The notes under the pieces: model-generated | What the model was told of the DNA's origin: nothing | Database searches by the model: none | Seen by the model: only the letters and a program-made list of their open reading frames with translations | Origin: Allorhizobium undicola ORS 992 = ATCC 700741 | GTDB lineage: Bacteria; Pseudomonadota; Alphaproteobacteria; Rhizobiales; Rhizobiaceae | Assembly (NCBI RefSeq): GCF_000621665.1 | Contig: NZ_JHXQ01000017.1 | Span: forward strand, 1 to 64,000 | Reading direction: 5' to 3' | Length of the DNA: 64,000 nucleotides | Made by a program: the position numbers and the translations under genes | In this document: piece after piece, positions 53,831-63,975 of the stretch | Layout: each line of letters starts with the position of its first letter | Numbering within the stretch: position 1 is the stretch's first letter

Positions 53831-54640
53831 ATGGCCGTTTTCGAACTGGTTCAGGGCTCCTCGCCGGTCATTCTCGCCTTTCCACACACCGGAACGCTGG
53901 TTCCGCCGGAAATATGGGAAAGGCTGAACGACAATGGCAGGCTGCTGGCCGATACGGATTGGCATATCCACACGCTTTATGCCGGTCTGTTGCCAAATGC
54001 CACCACGCTGCGCGCCACCTTTCATCGCTATGTGATCGATGCCAATCGTGACCCTGAGGGCAAGAGCCTCTATCCCGGCCAGAACACCACCGATCTTGTG
54101 CCGAACACGGATTTCGATGGCCTGCCGATCTGGAAGGAGGGGGCCGCTCCGGCTGAAGGAGATATTTCCGCCCGGCTGGAGGCTTTTCACCGGCCTTATC
54201 ACGCCGCTCTTGCCGCCGAAATCGAACGTGTGAAAGCGCTGCATGGCGTGGCTGTCGTTTATGATTGCCATTCGATTCGTTCGCTCATTCCCTTCCTGTT
54301 CGAAGGGCGGCTGCCGGATTTCAATATCGGCACCAATTCCGGCGCAAGCTGCGATGGCGCTATCGAAGACGCGGCTTCCGGCGTGGCGCAAACGGCAGAG
54401 GGTTTTAGCGCCATCGTCAATGGCCGCTTCAAGGGCGGCTGGACGACGCGCCATTACGGCTGCCCGCAGGAGGGTGTCCATGCAATCCAGATGGAGCTGA
54501 GCCAGAAGTCGCATCTGGCCACTGAAACCCCGCCTTTTGCCTATGACGCTGCCAAGGCGGAAAAGCTTCGTATCTATCTCCAGGCCATTTTGACGCGCAT
54601 CGAAACTGCTGCAATGGCCCTTACATCCAAGGGGGAATGA
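53831..54640 (+). CDS. hutG: N-formylglutamate deformylase HutG
   Basis: Hydrolyses N-formyl-glutamate to formate and glutamate, the last step of the HutF/HutG route. The 269-residue protein shows A-F-P-H-T-G-T at about 18-24, [17 protein letters not shown] and R-H-Y-G, metal and substrate motifs of the family. It begins directly after hutH, and hutU begins 1 nt after it. Confidence 0.93.
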   Translation: MAVFELVQGSSPVILAFPHTGTLVPPEIWERLNDNGRLLADTDWHIHTLYAGLLPNATTLRATFHRYVIDANRDPEGKSLYPGQNTTDLVPNTDFDGLPIWKEGAAPAEGDISARLEAFHRPYHAALAAEIERVKALHGVAVVYDCHSIRSLIPFLFEGRLPDFNIGTNSGASCDGAIEDAASGVAQTAEGFSAIVNGRFKGGWTTRHYGCPQEGVHAIQMELSQKSHLATETPPFAYDAAKAEKLRIYLQAILTRIETAAMALTSKGE

Positions 54641-54641
54641 C

Positions 54642-56315
54642 ATGACCAATCCACGCCACAACATCCGCGACGTGCGCGCCCCGCATGGCTCGCAGCTCAC
54701 CGCCAAAAGCTGGATGACGGAAGCGCCGCTGCGGATGCTGATGAACAATCTCGACCCCGACGTGGCCGAGCGCCCGCACGAGCTGGTGGTCTATGGTGGT
54801 ATCGGCCGCGCTGCCCGGACCTGGGAGGATTTCGACCGCATCGTCGCTTCGCTCACGGAGCTGAACGAGGATGAGACGCTGCTGGTGCAATCCGGCAAGC
54901 CGGTCGGGATTTTCCGAACCCACAAGGATGCACCCCGCGTGCTGATTGCCAATTCCAATCTCGTGCCGCATTGGGCCACATGGGAACATTTCAACGAACT
55001 GGATAAAAAGGGCCTGGCCATGTACGGCCAGATGACTGCCGGTTCCTGGATCTATATCGGCACGCAGGGCATTGTTCAGGGGACCTATGAAACCTTCGTG
55101 GAGGCCGGTCGTCAGCACTACCAGGGCAATCTCAAGGGTAAGTGGATACTGACGGGCGGGCTTGGCGGCATGGGTGGTGCGCAGCCTTTGGCCGCTGTCA
55201 TGGCCGGGGCCTGCTGCCTTGCGGTGGAATGCGATGAGACCCGCGTGGATTTCCGCCTGCGCACCCGCTATCTCGATGCCAAGGCGCATTCTCTGGACGA
55301 AGCGCTGTCGATGATCGATACCTGGACAAAGGCCGGAGAGGCGAAATCCGTCGGCCTGATCGGCAATGCGGCGGAAATTTTCCCTGAACTGCTCAAGCGC
55401 GGCATCCGTCCCGACATTGTCACCGATCAGACCTCGGCCCATGACCCGATCCATGGCTATCTGCCTTCCGGCTGGACGGTTGGGGAGTGGCGCGAAAAGC
55501 AGGAAAGCGATCCGAAGGCAGTGGAAGCCGCTGCCCGCGCCTCGATGAAAACCCATGTTCAGGCCATGGTGGATTTCTGGAACATGGGCGTGCCGACGCT
55601 GGATTACGGCAACAACATCCGGCAGGTGGCCAAGGAAGAGGGGCTGGAAAATGCGTTTGCATTTCCCGGTTTCGTGCCAGCCTATATTCGCCCGCTATTT
55701 TGCCGGGGCATTGGCCCCTTCCGCTGGGCGGCGCTGTCGGGCGATCCTGAAGATATTTACAAGACCGATGCCAAGGTGAAGGAGCTTTTGCCGGACAACA
55801 CGCATCTGCACAACTGGCTGGACATGGCGCGTGAACGCATCGCCTTTCAGGGCCTGCCCGCCCGCATCTGCTGGGTGGGTCTTGGCGACCGGCATCGACT
55901 GGCGCTGGCCTTCAACGAGATGGTGCGCAAGGGCGAGCTGAAAGCGCCCGTGGTCATTGGCCGTGATCATCTGGATAGCGGCTCGGTCGCCTCGCCGAAC
56001 CGCGAGACGGAAGCCATGAAGGATGGCTCCGATGCCGTCTCCGACTGGCCGCTGCTCAATGCATTGTTGAATACCGCTTCCGGCGCCACATGGGTTTCGC
56101 TGCATCATGGCGGCGGCGTGGGCATGGGCTTCTCGCAGCATTCCGGTGTGGTGATTTGCGCCGATGGCACCGATGATGCCGCCAGACGGCTGGAGCGGGT
56201 GCTGTGGAACGATCCGGCCACCGGTGTCATGCGCCATGCCGATGCGGGCTATGACATTGCGCTGGATTGCGCGCGGGACAAGGGGCTGCGCTTGCCGGGC
56301 ATTCTGGGTAATTGA
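54642..56315 (+). CDS. hutU: Urocanate hydratase HutU
   Basis: Converts urocanate to imidazolone-propanoate with tightly bound NAD+. The 557-residue protein is full length, with [16 protein letters not shown] at about 168-183, the D-Q-T-S-A-H-D-P block near 263-270 and the catalytic-cysteine region [10 protein letters not shown] at about 406-415. Fourth gene of the hutIHGUD unit. Confidence 0.97.
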   Translation: MTNPRHNIRDVRAPHGSQLTAKSWMTEAPLRMLMNNLDPDVAERPHELVVYGGIGRAARTWEDFDRIVASLTELNEDETLLVQSGKPVGIFRTHKDAPRVLIANSNLVPHWATWEHFNELDKKGLAMYGQMTAGSWIYIGTQGIVQGTYETFVEAGRQHYQGNLKGKWILTGGLGGMGGAQPLAAVMAGACCLAVECDETRVDFRLRTRYLDAKAHSLDEALSMIDTWTKAGEAKSVGLIGNAAEIFPELLKRGIRPDIVTDQTSAHDPIHGYLPSGWTVGEWREKQESDPKAVEAAARASMKTHVQAMVDFWNMGVPTLDYGNNIRQVAKEEGLENAFAFPGFVPAYIRPLFCRGIGPFRWAALSGDPEDIYKTDAKVKELLPDNTHLHNWLDMARERIAFQGLPARICWVGLGDRHRLALAFNEMVRKGELKAPVVIGRDHLDSGSVASPNRETEAMKDGSDAVSDWPLLNALLNTASGATWVSLHHGGGVGMGFSQHSGVVICADGTDDAARRLERVLWNDPATGVMRHADAGYDIALDCARDKGLRLPGILGN

Positions 56316-56355
56316 ACCTCGGATTGAGAGACACGTTCCCCAGGGAGGGGGCCGG

Positions 56356-56931
56356 ATGCAGCTTTTGAAATCGGCGAACTACAAGACAGTGCCGTGGAAA
56401 AATGGCGGTGGCGTCACCCGCGAGGTGGCGCTCCATCGCGATGAAAGCCTGCATCCGGATTTTATGTGGCGGGTCAGCATCGCGACGGTTGCCGAGGATG
56501 GACCGTTTTCGGCTTTTCCGGGGATTGATCGCAGCATTGCAGTGCTGGCGGGTAACGGCATGGTGCTGGAGACGGATGGCCACTCCACCACCCTGATGAA
56601 AGACGGTGCTCCGCATGTTTTCGATGGCGCCTCTCCCGTTCACGCCCGCCTGATCGCGGGCGAGACGGTTGACCTCAACCTGATGAGCAGGCGTGGCTTT
56701 TATCGTCATCAGCTGATCCGCTTGCCAGTCGAGGGCCCGGTCCAACTGGAGGCGCAAAGCGGCCTTCGTTTTATTGTCTTCAACGGGCGGGCGCAGGTGT
56801 CGGGGAACACTTATTTTTTCACGGCTGAACCTCTCGATTGTCTGATTTGTCCCGCAGAGGGGGCGGTGCTTCAGATCGAGCCTGACGGTTTCTTCGATAT
56901 TTTTCTCGTCTTCATTCATCCGGCGGCCTGA
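56356..56931 (+). CDS. hutD: HutD family protein
   Basis: A 191-residue bicupin found in many hut operons. It begins with K-T-V-P-W-K-N-G-G-G-V-T-R-E, the HutD signature, and has I-A-T-V-A-E-D-G-P-F-S-A-F-P-G-I-D-R near residue 45. It is thought to limit hut expression at high urocanate. The start at 56356 follows GGGAGGGG; the open frame extends upstream into hutU and that part is rejected. Last gene of the hut operon. Confidence 0.9.
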   Translation: MQLLKSANYKTVPWKNGGGVTREVALHRDESLHPDFMWRVSIATVAEDGPFSAFPGIDRSIAVLAGNGMVLETDGHSTTLMKDGAPHVFDGASPVHARLIAGETVDLNLMSRRGFYRHQLIRLPVEGPVQLEAQSGLRFIVFNGRAQVSGNTYFFTAEPLDCLICPAEGAVLQIEPDGFFDIFLVFIHPAA

Positions 56932-56964
56932 GCGAGAACTTTCCTGACAAGATTTATGCCCGCC

Positions 56965-56990
56965 GGAACCGCTCAGGGGCCTCGTCCGTT
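56965..56990 (+). promoter_or_regulatory. General-stress (EcfG-type sigma) promoter
   Basis: GGAAC at 56965-56969 and CGTT at 56987-56990 are separated by 17 nt, the consensus of alphaproteobacterial EcfG (RpoE1 in Brucella) promoters. The -10 element ends 25 bp before the ATG at 57016, leaving room for a short leader that contains AAGGAGGT. Confidence 0.8.
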
Positions 56991-57015
56991 CAGTGTGAAA
57001 CCAAGGAGGTCACAC

Positions 57016-57474
57016 ATGACAGAGCAAACATCCCCCGCAGTGGAATCGCTTGAGCAGGAAAATGCCAGACGCGGTCACGAAAGCCCGGACAAGAATTTGC
57101 AGCGTGGCCTTGAGGAAACATTTCCAGCCTCCGACCCTGTTTCCGTGACGAGAACGGATACGCCGACCGGACGTGTGGATGCCGATGACGTTGAAAACCA
57201 GCATCGGATGAACAAAGCCGCCTCCAACCCGACACCCGAAGATGACGTTCCGCATGTGATCTCGGCCCTTAACCAGCGGCAGCGCAACGAAGATGATCCG
57301 GAGTCCGAAATCCGCTATCTTCGCACAGAAATTGCCCGGTTGGAGGGCTCCCGACCCGTCGCGGCGGGCCGGACGAACGTGACGGGCGATCTATCCGGCC
57401 TGATCCGCAGCTGGCCTCTTCAGGCTGTCGCGGCGGCAGGCCTGATCGGTTTCGTCTGGGGGCTGACCCGCTAG
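57016..57474 (+). CDS. Small membrane protein with FPASDP motif, stress-type promoter
   Basis: A 152-residue protein of unknown function. It contains L-E-E-T-F-P-A-S-D-P at about 34-43, a motif seen in many small alphaproteobacterial proteins. The middle is acidic and hydrophilic with a short coiled-coil-like stretch (E-S-E-I-R-Y-L-R-T-E-I-A-R-L-E). The C-terminus W-P-L-Q-A-V-A-A-A-G-L-I-G-F-V-W-G is a membrane segment like that of DUF883/ElaB ribosome-tethering proteins. The start is set by a near-perfect AAGGAGGT and the EcfG-type promoter upstream. Most probably a general stress protein held at the inner membrane. Confidence 0.8.
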   Translation: MTEQTSPAVESLEQENARRGHESPDKNLQRGLEETFPASDPVSVTRTDTPTGRVDADDVENQHRMNKAASNPTPEDDVPHVISALNQRQRNEDDPESEIRYLRTEIARLEGSRPVAAGRTNVTGDLSGLIRSWPLQAVAAAGLIGFVWGLTR

Positions 57475-57530
57475 AGCAGTTCAGGAAAAGCGAAATCCGG
57501 GTTTCGATCGGAACAGCGGTCTGACTGGCC
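57473..57530. repeat. Possible dispersed rhizobial intergenic repeat
   Basis: The stretch starting AGAGCAGTTCAGGAAAAGCG right at the end of the 57016 gene resembles the GAGCAATTCAGGAAAAG-type dispersed sequence common downstream of genes in Rhizobiales. Only one copy is in the window, so this rests on recognition, not on comparison here. Confidence 0.35.
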
Positions 57531-57590
57531 TGTACCGAAGCCCGGTTCGGCTTTAAATTTCCCGGCATGGCAGGGCACGTCTATGAGGTC

Positions 57591-57696
57591 TACTGCATAA
57601 TTCCTTAAATCGGAATCGATTTAAGGTGAAAATTATGCAGCAGATTTAAGGCGTTGCAGCGTCCTTCGTGCGTTTGATAAAACGCACGGCGCTGTA
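57591..57696 (-). repeat. Bru-RS palindromic repeat, copy 5
   Basis: A 106-bp element in the orientation opposite to copy 1, with TA at 57591-57592 and 57695-57696. Hairpin B comes first (CTGCATAATT to AATTATGCAG), then hairpin A ending GCACGGCGCTG. It lies between the stress-type gene and the ThuA-like gene, 62 bp before the latter's start. Confidence 0.9.
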
Positions 57697-57758
57697 ATCC
57701 GCTTTTGTCCTGCAATCAGCCTGTCACCTCGAAACCATTGTCAGTCAGGGAGAGCCAT

Positions 57759-58544
57759 GTGGCGATCAGAACGATAGTCTGGGGCGAGAATATTCACGAA
57801 CATGAAAATCCGGTCGTAGGCGAAATCTATCCAGACGGAATGCACACGGTCATTGCCGAAGCGCTCAATCGCGATCCGGACATTCTGGCGGAGACGGCAA
57901 CTCTGCAGGAGGCCGGGCACGGTCTCTCAGTGCAACGGCTTGCCAGCACGGACGTGCTGGTGTGGTGGGGGCATAAGGCCCATGGCGCCGTCAGCGACGA
58001 GGTGGTGGAGCGCGTTTGCGCGCGTGTTCATGAAGGCATGGGTCTCATCGTCCTGCATTCGGGGCATTTCGCAAAGGTCTTCAAGCGTTTGATGGGCACG
58101 CCCTGCTCACCGAAGTGGCGCGAGGCGGGCGAACGGGAACGGCTTTGGACGGTCAATCCCGGACATCCCATCGCACGTGGCATCCCTGAGAATTTCGTGC
58201 TGGAAAACGAAGAAATGTATGGCGAATTTTTCGCGGTGCCGGAGCCGCTGGAAACGGTGTTTATCTCCTGGTTCGCGGGTGGCGAGGTTTTCCGGTCCGG
58301 TCTCACCTGGCGTCGTGGGGCAGGCCATATCTTCTATTTCCGGCCCGGTCATGAAACCTATCCCACCTATCATGATGCGACGGTGATGCGTGTTATCGCC
58401 AATGCGGTCAAATGGGCTTTCAATCCCGCGCCTGCATTTTCGGCCCTTCACGATGCCCCCAATGTGCCGGTTGAACAGGCGCTGGAGCCGATCACAGAGC
58501 GCGGCCCAAAGCTGCATAAGGCCGGAGAGGAGGGCTATAAGTGA
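57759..58544 (+). CDS. ThuA-like (trehalose utilisation) protein
   Basis: A 261-residue ThuA-domain protein with the glutamine-amidotransferase-like fold: [20 protein letters not shown], and the [14 protein letters not shown] motif near 195-208. ThuA with its ThuB dehydrogenase partner acts in 3-keto-glycoside routes for disaccharides in rhizobia. It starts at GTG 57759 behind GGGAGAG; an ATG two bases upstream (57757) is out of frame. Its stop overlaps the GTG of the next gene, an oxidoreductase, so the pair is coupled. Confidence 0.88.
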   Translation: MAIRTIVWGENIHEHENPVVGEIYPDGMHTVIAEALNRDPDILAETATLQEAGHGLSVQRLASTDVLVWWGHKAHGAVSDEVVERVCARVHEGMGLIVLHSGHFAKVFKRLMGTPCSPKWREAGERERLWTVNPGHPIARGIPENFVLENEEMYGEFFAVPEPLETVFISWFAGGEVFRSGLTWRRGAGHIFYFRPGHETYPTYHDATVMRVIANAVKWAFNPAPAFSALHDAPNVPVEQALEPITERGPKLHKAGEEGYK

Positions 58545-59638
58545 GCGCTGCTGTCCGTCTTCTCATTCTCGGCACTGGCGGCATGGCAAACCGCCATGCC
58601 ATGGAGTTTGCCACCAATAGCGACGTGCAGCTGGTCGGCGCCGTCGATGTCGATATTGCCAAGGTCAGAGGCTTTGCGCTTCGTCATGATATTGCCACCA
58701 GTTTTACCTCGCTGGACGAGGCCATCGAATGGGGCGAGTTCGACGCCGTTGCCAATGTCACGCCCGACCGGATCCATTATCCCACGACACTGCAATTGCT
58801 GGCCGCAGGAAAACATGTGTTCTGCGAAAAGCCTCTGGCCGAAACCTACGAGCGCGCCGACGAAATGGCGCGGCGGGCAGAAGAGAGCGGCCTGATCAAC
58901 ATGGTCAACCTGACCTACCGCAATGTTGCGCCGGTACAGCGTGCACGGCAGATGGTATTGGCTGGCGAAATTGGCCGCATCCGGCATATCGAGGCCTCCT
59001 ATCTGCAAAGCTGGCTGGTTTCCAAGGCATGGGGCGATTGGGCGACAGAGGATCAATGGCTGTGGCGCCTTTCCACCAAGCATGGTTCCAATGGCGTCCT
59101 GGGCGACGTAGGTATTCATATTCTCGATTTCGCAGGTTATGGCGCGGCCACCGAAGTGGATCGGATTTTCGCGCGGTTGAAGACCTTTGAAAAAGCGCCG
59201 GGAAATCGCATCCGCGACTATGACCTCGACGCCAATGACAGTTTCACGATGACGGCCGAATTCTCCAATGGCGCCATGGGGGTCATCCATGCCACACGTT
59301 GGGCGACCGGCCATCTCAATGAGCTTCGCCTGCGGATGCATGGCGAAAAGGGCGCTCTGGAAGTGGTCCACACGCCAACGGGCAATGCACTGCGGGCCTG
59401 CCTTGGCGATGATGTGGAGAAAGGGCAATGGCAGGATCTGGACGCCGGAACAACCGCGACCAACTATCAGCGTTTCATCGAGGCGATCCGGGAGCAACAA
59501 AACCGTGAACCGAGCTTCCGCCACGCTGCTAATTTGCAGAAAGTGCTGGACATTGCCATGATGACGGAAGTGGAGCGGCGCGAATACGCCGTTGCCGAGC
59601 CTGTCGCGGTTCCGCAGATCAAGCTCATCTCCGGCTAA
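58541..59638 (+). CDS. Gfo/Idh/MocA-family oxidoreductase (ThuB-type partner)
   Basis: A 365-residue dehydrogenase with [10 protein letters not shown] at about 11-20 and the catalytic-lysine motif C-E-K-P-L-A-E-T at about 93-100. [10 protein letters not shown] lies at the substrate helix. It starts with GTG in GTGA, overlapping the ThuA-like stop. By analogy with ThuAB it would oxidise a sugar or glycoside at C3. No transporter or LacI/AraC regulator is linked here, so the substrate is unknown. Confidence 0.87.
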   Translation: MSAAVRLLILGTGGMANRHAMEFATNSDVQLVGAVDVDIAKVRGFALRHDIATSFTSLDEAIEWGEFDAVANVTPDRIHYPTTLQLLAAGKHVFCEKPLAETYERADEMARRAEESGLINMVNLTYRNVAPVQRARQMVLAGEIGRIRHIEASYLQSWLVSKAWGDWATEDQWLWRLSTKHGSNGVLGDVGIHILDFAGYGAATEVDRIFARLKTFEKAPGNRIRDYDLDANDSFTMTAEFSNGAMGVIHATRWATGHLNELRLRMHGEKGALEVVHTPTGNALRACLGDDVEKGQWQDLDAGTTATNYQRFIEAIREQQNREPSFRHAANLQKVLDIAMMTEVERREYAVAEPVAVPQIKLISG

Positions 59639-59693
59639 CGCCTGGGGAGGCCATGGCGGGGGAAGAATGCACCGTCATGGCAGTTTTCAGCCT

Positions 59694-60689
59694 TTACCGC
59701 GTGACATCGATCACGACCCGGCCCCTGATTTCGCCTGCCATGATTGCATTGGCAAGCTGTGGCAGGTTGGAAAGGGGTTCCACCTTTGTCATGTCTGCAA
59801 GATGGGCGCGGTTGAGGCTTTCGGCAAGCCGGGACCAGGCGCGTTCGCGCTTCGCCATCGGCGTCATGACGGAATCGATGCCGATGAGGGTCACGCCGCG
59901 CAGGATGAAAGGCATGACAGTGGCAGGAAGATCGGCACCACCCGCGAGGCCGCAGGCCGCCACTGCGCCGTTATAGACAGTCTGGGCAATGACATTGGCA
60001 AGCGTGCTGCTGCCGACCGTGTCGATTGCGCCTGTCCAGCGCTCCTTCTGCAAAGCTCCGCCTTTTTCGGCCAGTGTGGCGCGTTCCACGAAATGGCTGG
60101 CGCCGAGGCCCGCCAGATAATCATGCGTCTGTGGCCGCCCGGTGGCGGCGGTGACACGGTATCCGGCAGCGGCAAGCAGGCTTATGGCGATCGAACCGAC
60201 GCCTCCGGCCGCGCCCGTGACCAGCACCTCGCCCTGGCCGGGCGTGATACGGCCCCAATCCTCCAACGCCAGCACGGCAAGGGCCGCGGTATAGCCAGCC
60301 GTGCCGATTGCCATGGCTTCCTGAAGGCTGAAGGCTTCCGGCAGGCGCAGCAGCCATTCCGGCTTGACCCTCTGATAGCGGCTATAGCCGCCGCCTTCGG
60401 TTTCGCTCATGCCGAAACCATTGACGATGACCTTGTCACCGGCTTTCCAGAGTGGCGACCGCGAGTCCACGACCGTGCCGGAAAGGTCGGCTCCCGCAAT
60501 GACCGGCATATGCCGGGCAATACGGCCCTTGCCGGTAAAGGCAAGCCCGTCCTTGTAGTTCAGGGTGGAGTAGGCCACCTCCACCAGCACGTCATGATCG
60601 GCGAGGTCATTGAGGTGCAACTCGCGAAACTGCCCCCTGGGCTGGCCATCCACGGTATCGATGACGACGGCGGTAAATCCTTGGCTCAT
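59694..60689 (-). CDS. acuI: Acrylyl-CoA reductase, MDR family (AcuI/YhdH)
   Basis: A 331-residue zinc-free medium-chain reductase that reduces acrylyl-CoA to propionyl-CoA with NADPH and detoxifies acrylate. Family marks are Y-S-T-L-N-Y-K-D-G-L-A at about 40-50, the N-G-F-G-M-S-E-T-E-G-G-G-Y loop and the nucleotide motif V-T-G-A-A-G-G-V-G-S-I-A. It is convergent with the ThuA/dehydrogenase pair and divergent from ftsK. No DMSP-related genes are nearby, so a housekeeping electrophile-detoxifying role is more likely. Confidence 0.92.
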   Translation of the reverse strand: MSQGFTAVVIDTVDGQPRGQFRELHLNDLADHDVLVEVAYSTLNYKDGLAFTGKGRIARHMPVIAGADLSGTVVDSRSPLWKAGDKVIVNGFGMSETEGGGYSRYQRVKPEWLLRLPEAFSLQEAMAIGTAGYTAALAVLALEDWGRITPGQGEVLVTGAAGGVGSIAISLLAAAGYRVTAATGRPQTHDYLAGLGASHFVERATLAEKGGALQKERWTGAIDTVGSSTLANVIAQTVYNGAVAACGLAGGADLPATVMPFILRGVTLIGIDSVMTPMAKRERAWSRLAESLNRAHLADMTKVEPLSNLPQLANAIMAGEIRGRVVIDVTR

Positions 60690-61015
60690 TGCGCACTCCT
60701 CCTCATTGGCAGGCAGGTTGCCATGCCTTTGCGGCAGAAGCCAGATGCCATCCCTGCCTCATCTCAGGGCAGGAAAATGACCCAGGGGCAGGGTGAAAAA
60801 AATTCTGACGCATTTTCAAGATGATGGCATCGCGTAAAGTTTTCTTGCCTAATGGCGAATAACTAAAAAGGCAATATTTACATGGCGTTATGGATAATTT
60901 TATCGCTTTTTCGATGCTGGGACCGGCATGTCGGATCGCGGCATGGAAAGGAGTGATTAACCTTTATTTTTTACTTCCTTAGGAGACGAGTCTCTTTTAC
61001 CGAACCGTAGGCACC
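60690..61015. promoter_or_regulatory. Divergent promoter region acuI / ftsK
   Basis: A 326-bp gap with an AT-rich part at about 60830-60990 that probably holds the ftsK promoter. No start codon (ATG, GTG or TTG) lies in the ftsK frame between 61016 and the in-frame TAG at 60980-60982, so the gene cannot extend upstream. No transmembrane-coding sequence is visible in any frame here. Confidence 0.5.
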
Positions 61016-63826
61016 ATGCGCTTTCCACCAAACTCTTCCCACCCGAATGCAGACCAGACCGGCGAAGACGCGCGGTCCGTCCATCAGGCTGCCCAGCCGC
61101 AGGGTCGGGACCAGGCCGGACAGCCGCTGACGCCGCCTGAGCAACTCGAACCCTGGCACAAGGCTTTCGTGCTGGGGCCGAATGTGCGCTTCACGCGCAC
61201 GCCCGAAAGCGCCATCCTCCGCCGCCGCGAGGCGGAGGCTGCTGCTGCCGCACAAGCCGCAGAAGCGGCGCAGCAACAAGCCGTTGCCGCGCCGCCCGTG
61301 ACTGAAATGCCGATAACCGAGCCGGTGGTGAAAAGCCCCGCATTTTTCGGCCTGCCAAAAACCGGAGCCCCCTTGCTGATCAAGAATGTCATGAGGAAAC
61401 AGGCGGACGCCCCCAGGACCGATCCTGTATCCGACGCCCCGGCCGTTGAGGCTGTGGTTGAAACCCCTGCCATGACGGCAGAACCGGTCGTGGACGCCGC
61501 AAGCCCGATTGTGGTGGACGTGGACGCCCAGAAACTGCGACAGGCTGCTGCCATCATGCGTATGCCGGAGCATATCGAAGTGCATCTACGCCACGAGGAG
61601 GAGGCGATTGCTGACGGGAAGGCTGATTCACCCCAGCCCGCTCAGCCGGCAAATTTCGCACCTGTTACCTCGTCTCATCTGCCTGCGCTGGCAATTTCGG
61701 ATTTTGCATTCTTCGAAATGATGCCGGATGACATGGCGGAGCCCGCCCCAGAGGTGACAATTGCCGTAAAAGCGGCTGCACTGCCTCAGCGCCAATCCAT
61801 GCCGCTCGTCGGTTCGGTGGCGGCGCTTTACAGGGAAGTGAAGCCGAAGCGGGCCGCTGCGGAGAGCGTGGCCCAGCCTCTGCCCCAATCCCTGCCGCAG
61901 CCTGTCCAGCCAGTCCATGTGGCGAGCGTTGCAGACATCCCGCCTGCCGCTCCTGGCTTGCAGACCGTCGAAATATCGTCCGAGCCGCCCCTGCGCCTCG
62001 AAGTGAGTGCACAGCCGGTGGCGGAAATCGCGCCGCAGGCCGAAACAATGGCCGTGCAGGGCGAACCGATGCCGTGGGAAGAGCCGAGTGCGGCCGCCGC
62101 ATCGCTGGTCCTGACCGCGCAGCCCGCGGCTGAAATCCACCCCGTGGTGGAGACCGTTCAGGAACGTCCCCGCCAGATCGTGGAAGCCACGCCGCGCCTG
62201 CAAAGGGCGCTGGGCGGCGGCATCGAAATCGCGCGCAATCATCCGTTCGACGGGGATTTCACCTTCCCCTCGATCGATCTGTTGCAGGAGCCGCCTGCCG
62301 TGCGTGCCGAAGCCATGCTGCCGGAAGCATTGGAACAGAGTGCCGGCCTGCTCGAAAGCGTTCTGGAGGATTTCGGCATTCGGGGCGAGGTTATCGATGT
62401 GCGCCCCGGTCCGGTTGTCACCTTGTATGAATTCGAGCCAGCCCCCGGTATCAAGTCTTCGCGCGTCATCGGCCTGTCCGACGATATTGCCCGGTCCATG
62501 TCCGCACTTTCGGCCCGTGTCGCCGTGGTTCCCGGCCGCAATGTCATCGGCATCGAATTGCCCAATGCCGTGCGCGAGACCGTGTATCTGCGGGAATTGA
62601 TCGAATGCGAGGATTATTGGGAGAGCAAGTACAAGCTTGCCCTGTGCCTCGGCAAGTCGATTGGTGGCGAGCCGGTGATTGCCGAACTGGCGAAAATGCC
62701 GCACCTTCTGGTCGCCGGAACCACGGGTTCGGGCAAGTCGGTGGCTATCAACACCATGATCCTCTCGCTGCTTTACCGGCTGAAGCCCGAGGAGTGCCGC
62801 CTGATCATGGTCGATCCGAAAATGCTTGAGCTTTCGGTTTATGACGGCATACCGCATTTGCTGACACCCGTGGTCACGGACCCCAAGAAGGCCGTCATGG
62901 CGTTGAAATGGGCCGTGCGGGAAATGGAAGACCGTTATCGCAAGATGTCGCGGCTCGGCGTGCGCAATATCGACGGCTATAACGAGCGGGCGGCGCAGGC
63001 ACGCGACAAGGGCGAGATCATCACGGTCAGCATCCAGACGGGCTTCGACCGCCATTCCGGCGAGCCGGTCTATGAGGATCAGGATCTCGATCTGTCGCCC
63101 ATGCCCTATATCGTCATCATCGTCGATGAAATGGCCGATCTGATGATGGTGGCCGGCAAGGAAATCGAAGGCGCCATCCAGCGACTGGCGCAGATGGCGC
63201 GTGCGGCGGGTATCCATCTCATCATGGCAACCCAGCGTCCCTCGGTCGATGTCATCACCGGCACGATCAAGGCCAATTTCCCGACGCGCATTTCCTTCCA
63301 GGTAACGTCGAAGATCGATAGCCGCACCATTCTGGGCGAGCAGGGAGCCGAGCATCTTCTGGGGCAGGGCGACATGCTGCAAATGGTTGGCGGCGGGCGT
63401 ATCCAGCGTGTGCACGGGCCGTTCGTTTCCGACGCGGAGGTGGAGCAGGTGGTTGCCCATCTGAAGACGCAAGGCCGCCCGGAATATCTGGGCACCGTGA
63501 CGGAAGAAGAAGGTGGTGACGCGCAGGCCGTGGAAGAGGTGGTGGAACGCGGCAGCACTCCTGCTTCCGCCGGAACGTCTACCAGCGATGACAGCGACGA
63601 TCTTTACGAAAAGGCAGTGAAAGTGGTGTTGCGCGATCAGAAATGCTCGACATCCTACATTCAGCGCCGACTTTCGATCGGCTATAACCGGGCTGCATCC
63701 CTGGTCGAGCGCATGGAGCGTGAAGGGCTTGTCGGTGCCGCCAACCACGTCGGCAAACGCGAGATCATTGCAGGTGGCGGCGCCACCGGCGCCGGTCAGA
63801 CCCTTGCAGTGGATGAAAGCGATTGA
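61016..63826 (+). CDS. ftsK: FtsK/SpoIIIE-family DNA translocase without a membrane domain
   Basis: A 936-residue hexameric DNA pump. Residues 1-430 are a Pro/Ala/Glu-rich, low-complexity linker with no transmembrane helices. The alpha/beta motor follows: Walker A G-T-T-G-S-G-K-S near 567-574, Walker B I-I-V-D-E-M-A-D near 700-708, and [12 protein letters not shown]. The gamma DNA-reading domain is at about 862-930 ([17 protein letters not shown]), which recognises KOPS and activates XerCD. Standard FtsK has a four-helix anchor; its absence suggests a paralogue of the septal protein, with recruitment by the linker instead. A Bru-RS copy lies just after the stop. Confidence 0.93.
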   Translation: MRFPPNSSHPNADQTGEDARSVHQAAQPQGRDQAGQPLTPPEQLEPWHKAFVLGPNVRFTRTPESAILRRREAEAAAAAQAAEAAQQQAVAAPPVTEMPITEPVVKSPAFFGLPKTGAPLLIKNVMRKQADAPRTDPVSDAPAVEAVVETPAMTAEPVVDAASPIVVDVDAQKLRQAAAIMRMPEHIEVHLRHEEEAIADGKADSPQPAQPANFAPVTSSHLPALAISDFAFFEMMPDDMAEPAPEVTIAVKAAALPQRQSMPLVGSVAALYREVKPKRAAAESVAQPLPQSLPQPVQPVHVASVADIPPAAPGLQTVEISSEPPLRLEVSAQPVAEIAPQAETMAVQGEPMPWEEPSAAAASLVLTAQPAAEIHPVVETVQERPRQIVEATPRLQRALGGGIEIARNHPFDGDFTFPSIDLLQEPPAVRAEAMLPEALEQSAGLLESVLEDFGIRGEVIDVRPGPVVTLYEFEPAPGIKSSRVIGLSDDIARSMSALSARVAVVPGRNVIGIELPNAVRETVYLRELIECEDYWESKYKLALCLGKSIGGEPVIAELAKMPHLLVAGTTGSGKSVAINTMILSLLYRLKPEECRLIMVDPKMLELSVYDGIPHLLTPVVTDPKKAVMALKWAVREMEDRYRKMSRLGVRNIDGYNERAAQARDKGEIITVSIQTGFDRHSGEPVYEDQDLDLSPMPYIVIIVDEMADLMMVAGKEIEGAIQRLAQMARAAGIHLIMATQRPSVDVITGTIKANFPTRISFQVTSKIDSRTILGEQGAEHLLGQGDMLQMVGGGRIQRVHGPFVSDAEVEQVVAHLKTQGRPEYLGTVTEEEGGDAQAVEEVVERGSTPASAGTSTSDDSDDLYEKAVKVVLRDQKCSTSYIQRRLSIGYNRAASLVERMEREGLVGAANHVGKREIIAGGGATGAGQTLAVDESD

Positions 63827-63837
63827 AACCCGACATA

Positions 63838-63975
63838 CAGCGCCGTGCGGTCTACTGCATAATTCCTTAAATCGGAATCGATTTAAGGTGAAAATTATGC
63901 AGCAGATTTAAAGTGTTACAGCGTCCTTTGTGCGTTTGTTAAAACGCACGGCGCTGTATCAAACGCACGGCGCTG
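63838..63975. repeat. Solo 12-bp palindrome split by Bru-RS copy 6
   Basis: CAGCGCCGTGCG (63838-63849) and CGCACGGCGCTG (63964-63975) are perfect complementary arms. They are separated by Bru-RS copy 6; removing it leaves a 10-nt loop (GTCTATCAAA). The arms match the hairpin A arm of Bru-RS, so this is a related smaller palindrome that was hit by a full element at its central TA. Before the insertion it could have served as the ftsK terminator. Confidence 0.8.
63853..63958 (-). repeat. Bru-RS palindromic repeat, copy 6 (nested)
   Basis: A 106-bp element in the orientation of copies 3 and 5, with TA at 63853-63854 and 63957-63958. It lies 26 bp after the ftsK stop and sits in the loop of the palindrome 63838-63975. 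Confidence 0.9.

Noticed and set aside
57757..57759. ATG just upstream of the ThuA-like gene
   Set aside because: Out of frame; the frame with ThuA similarity starts at GTG 57759.
61628..63748. 706-codon minus-strand frame inside ftsK
   Set aside because: Shadow of the FtsK motor frame, rich in His/Arg/Asp as expected of antisense.
1977..63958. IS711 copies at the Bru-RS sites
   Set aside because: Bru-RS are known IS711 landing sites, but all six copies here are uninterrupted, and no IS711 transposase is present.
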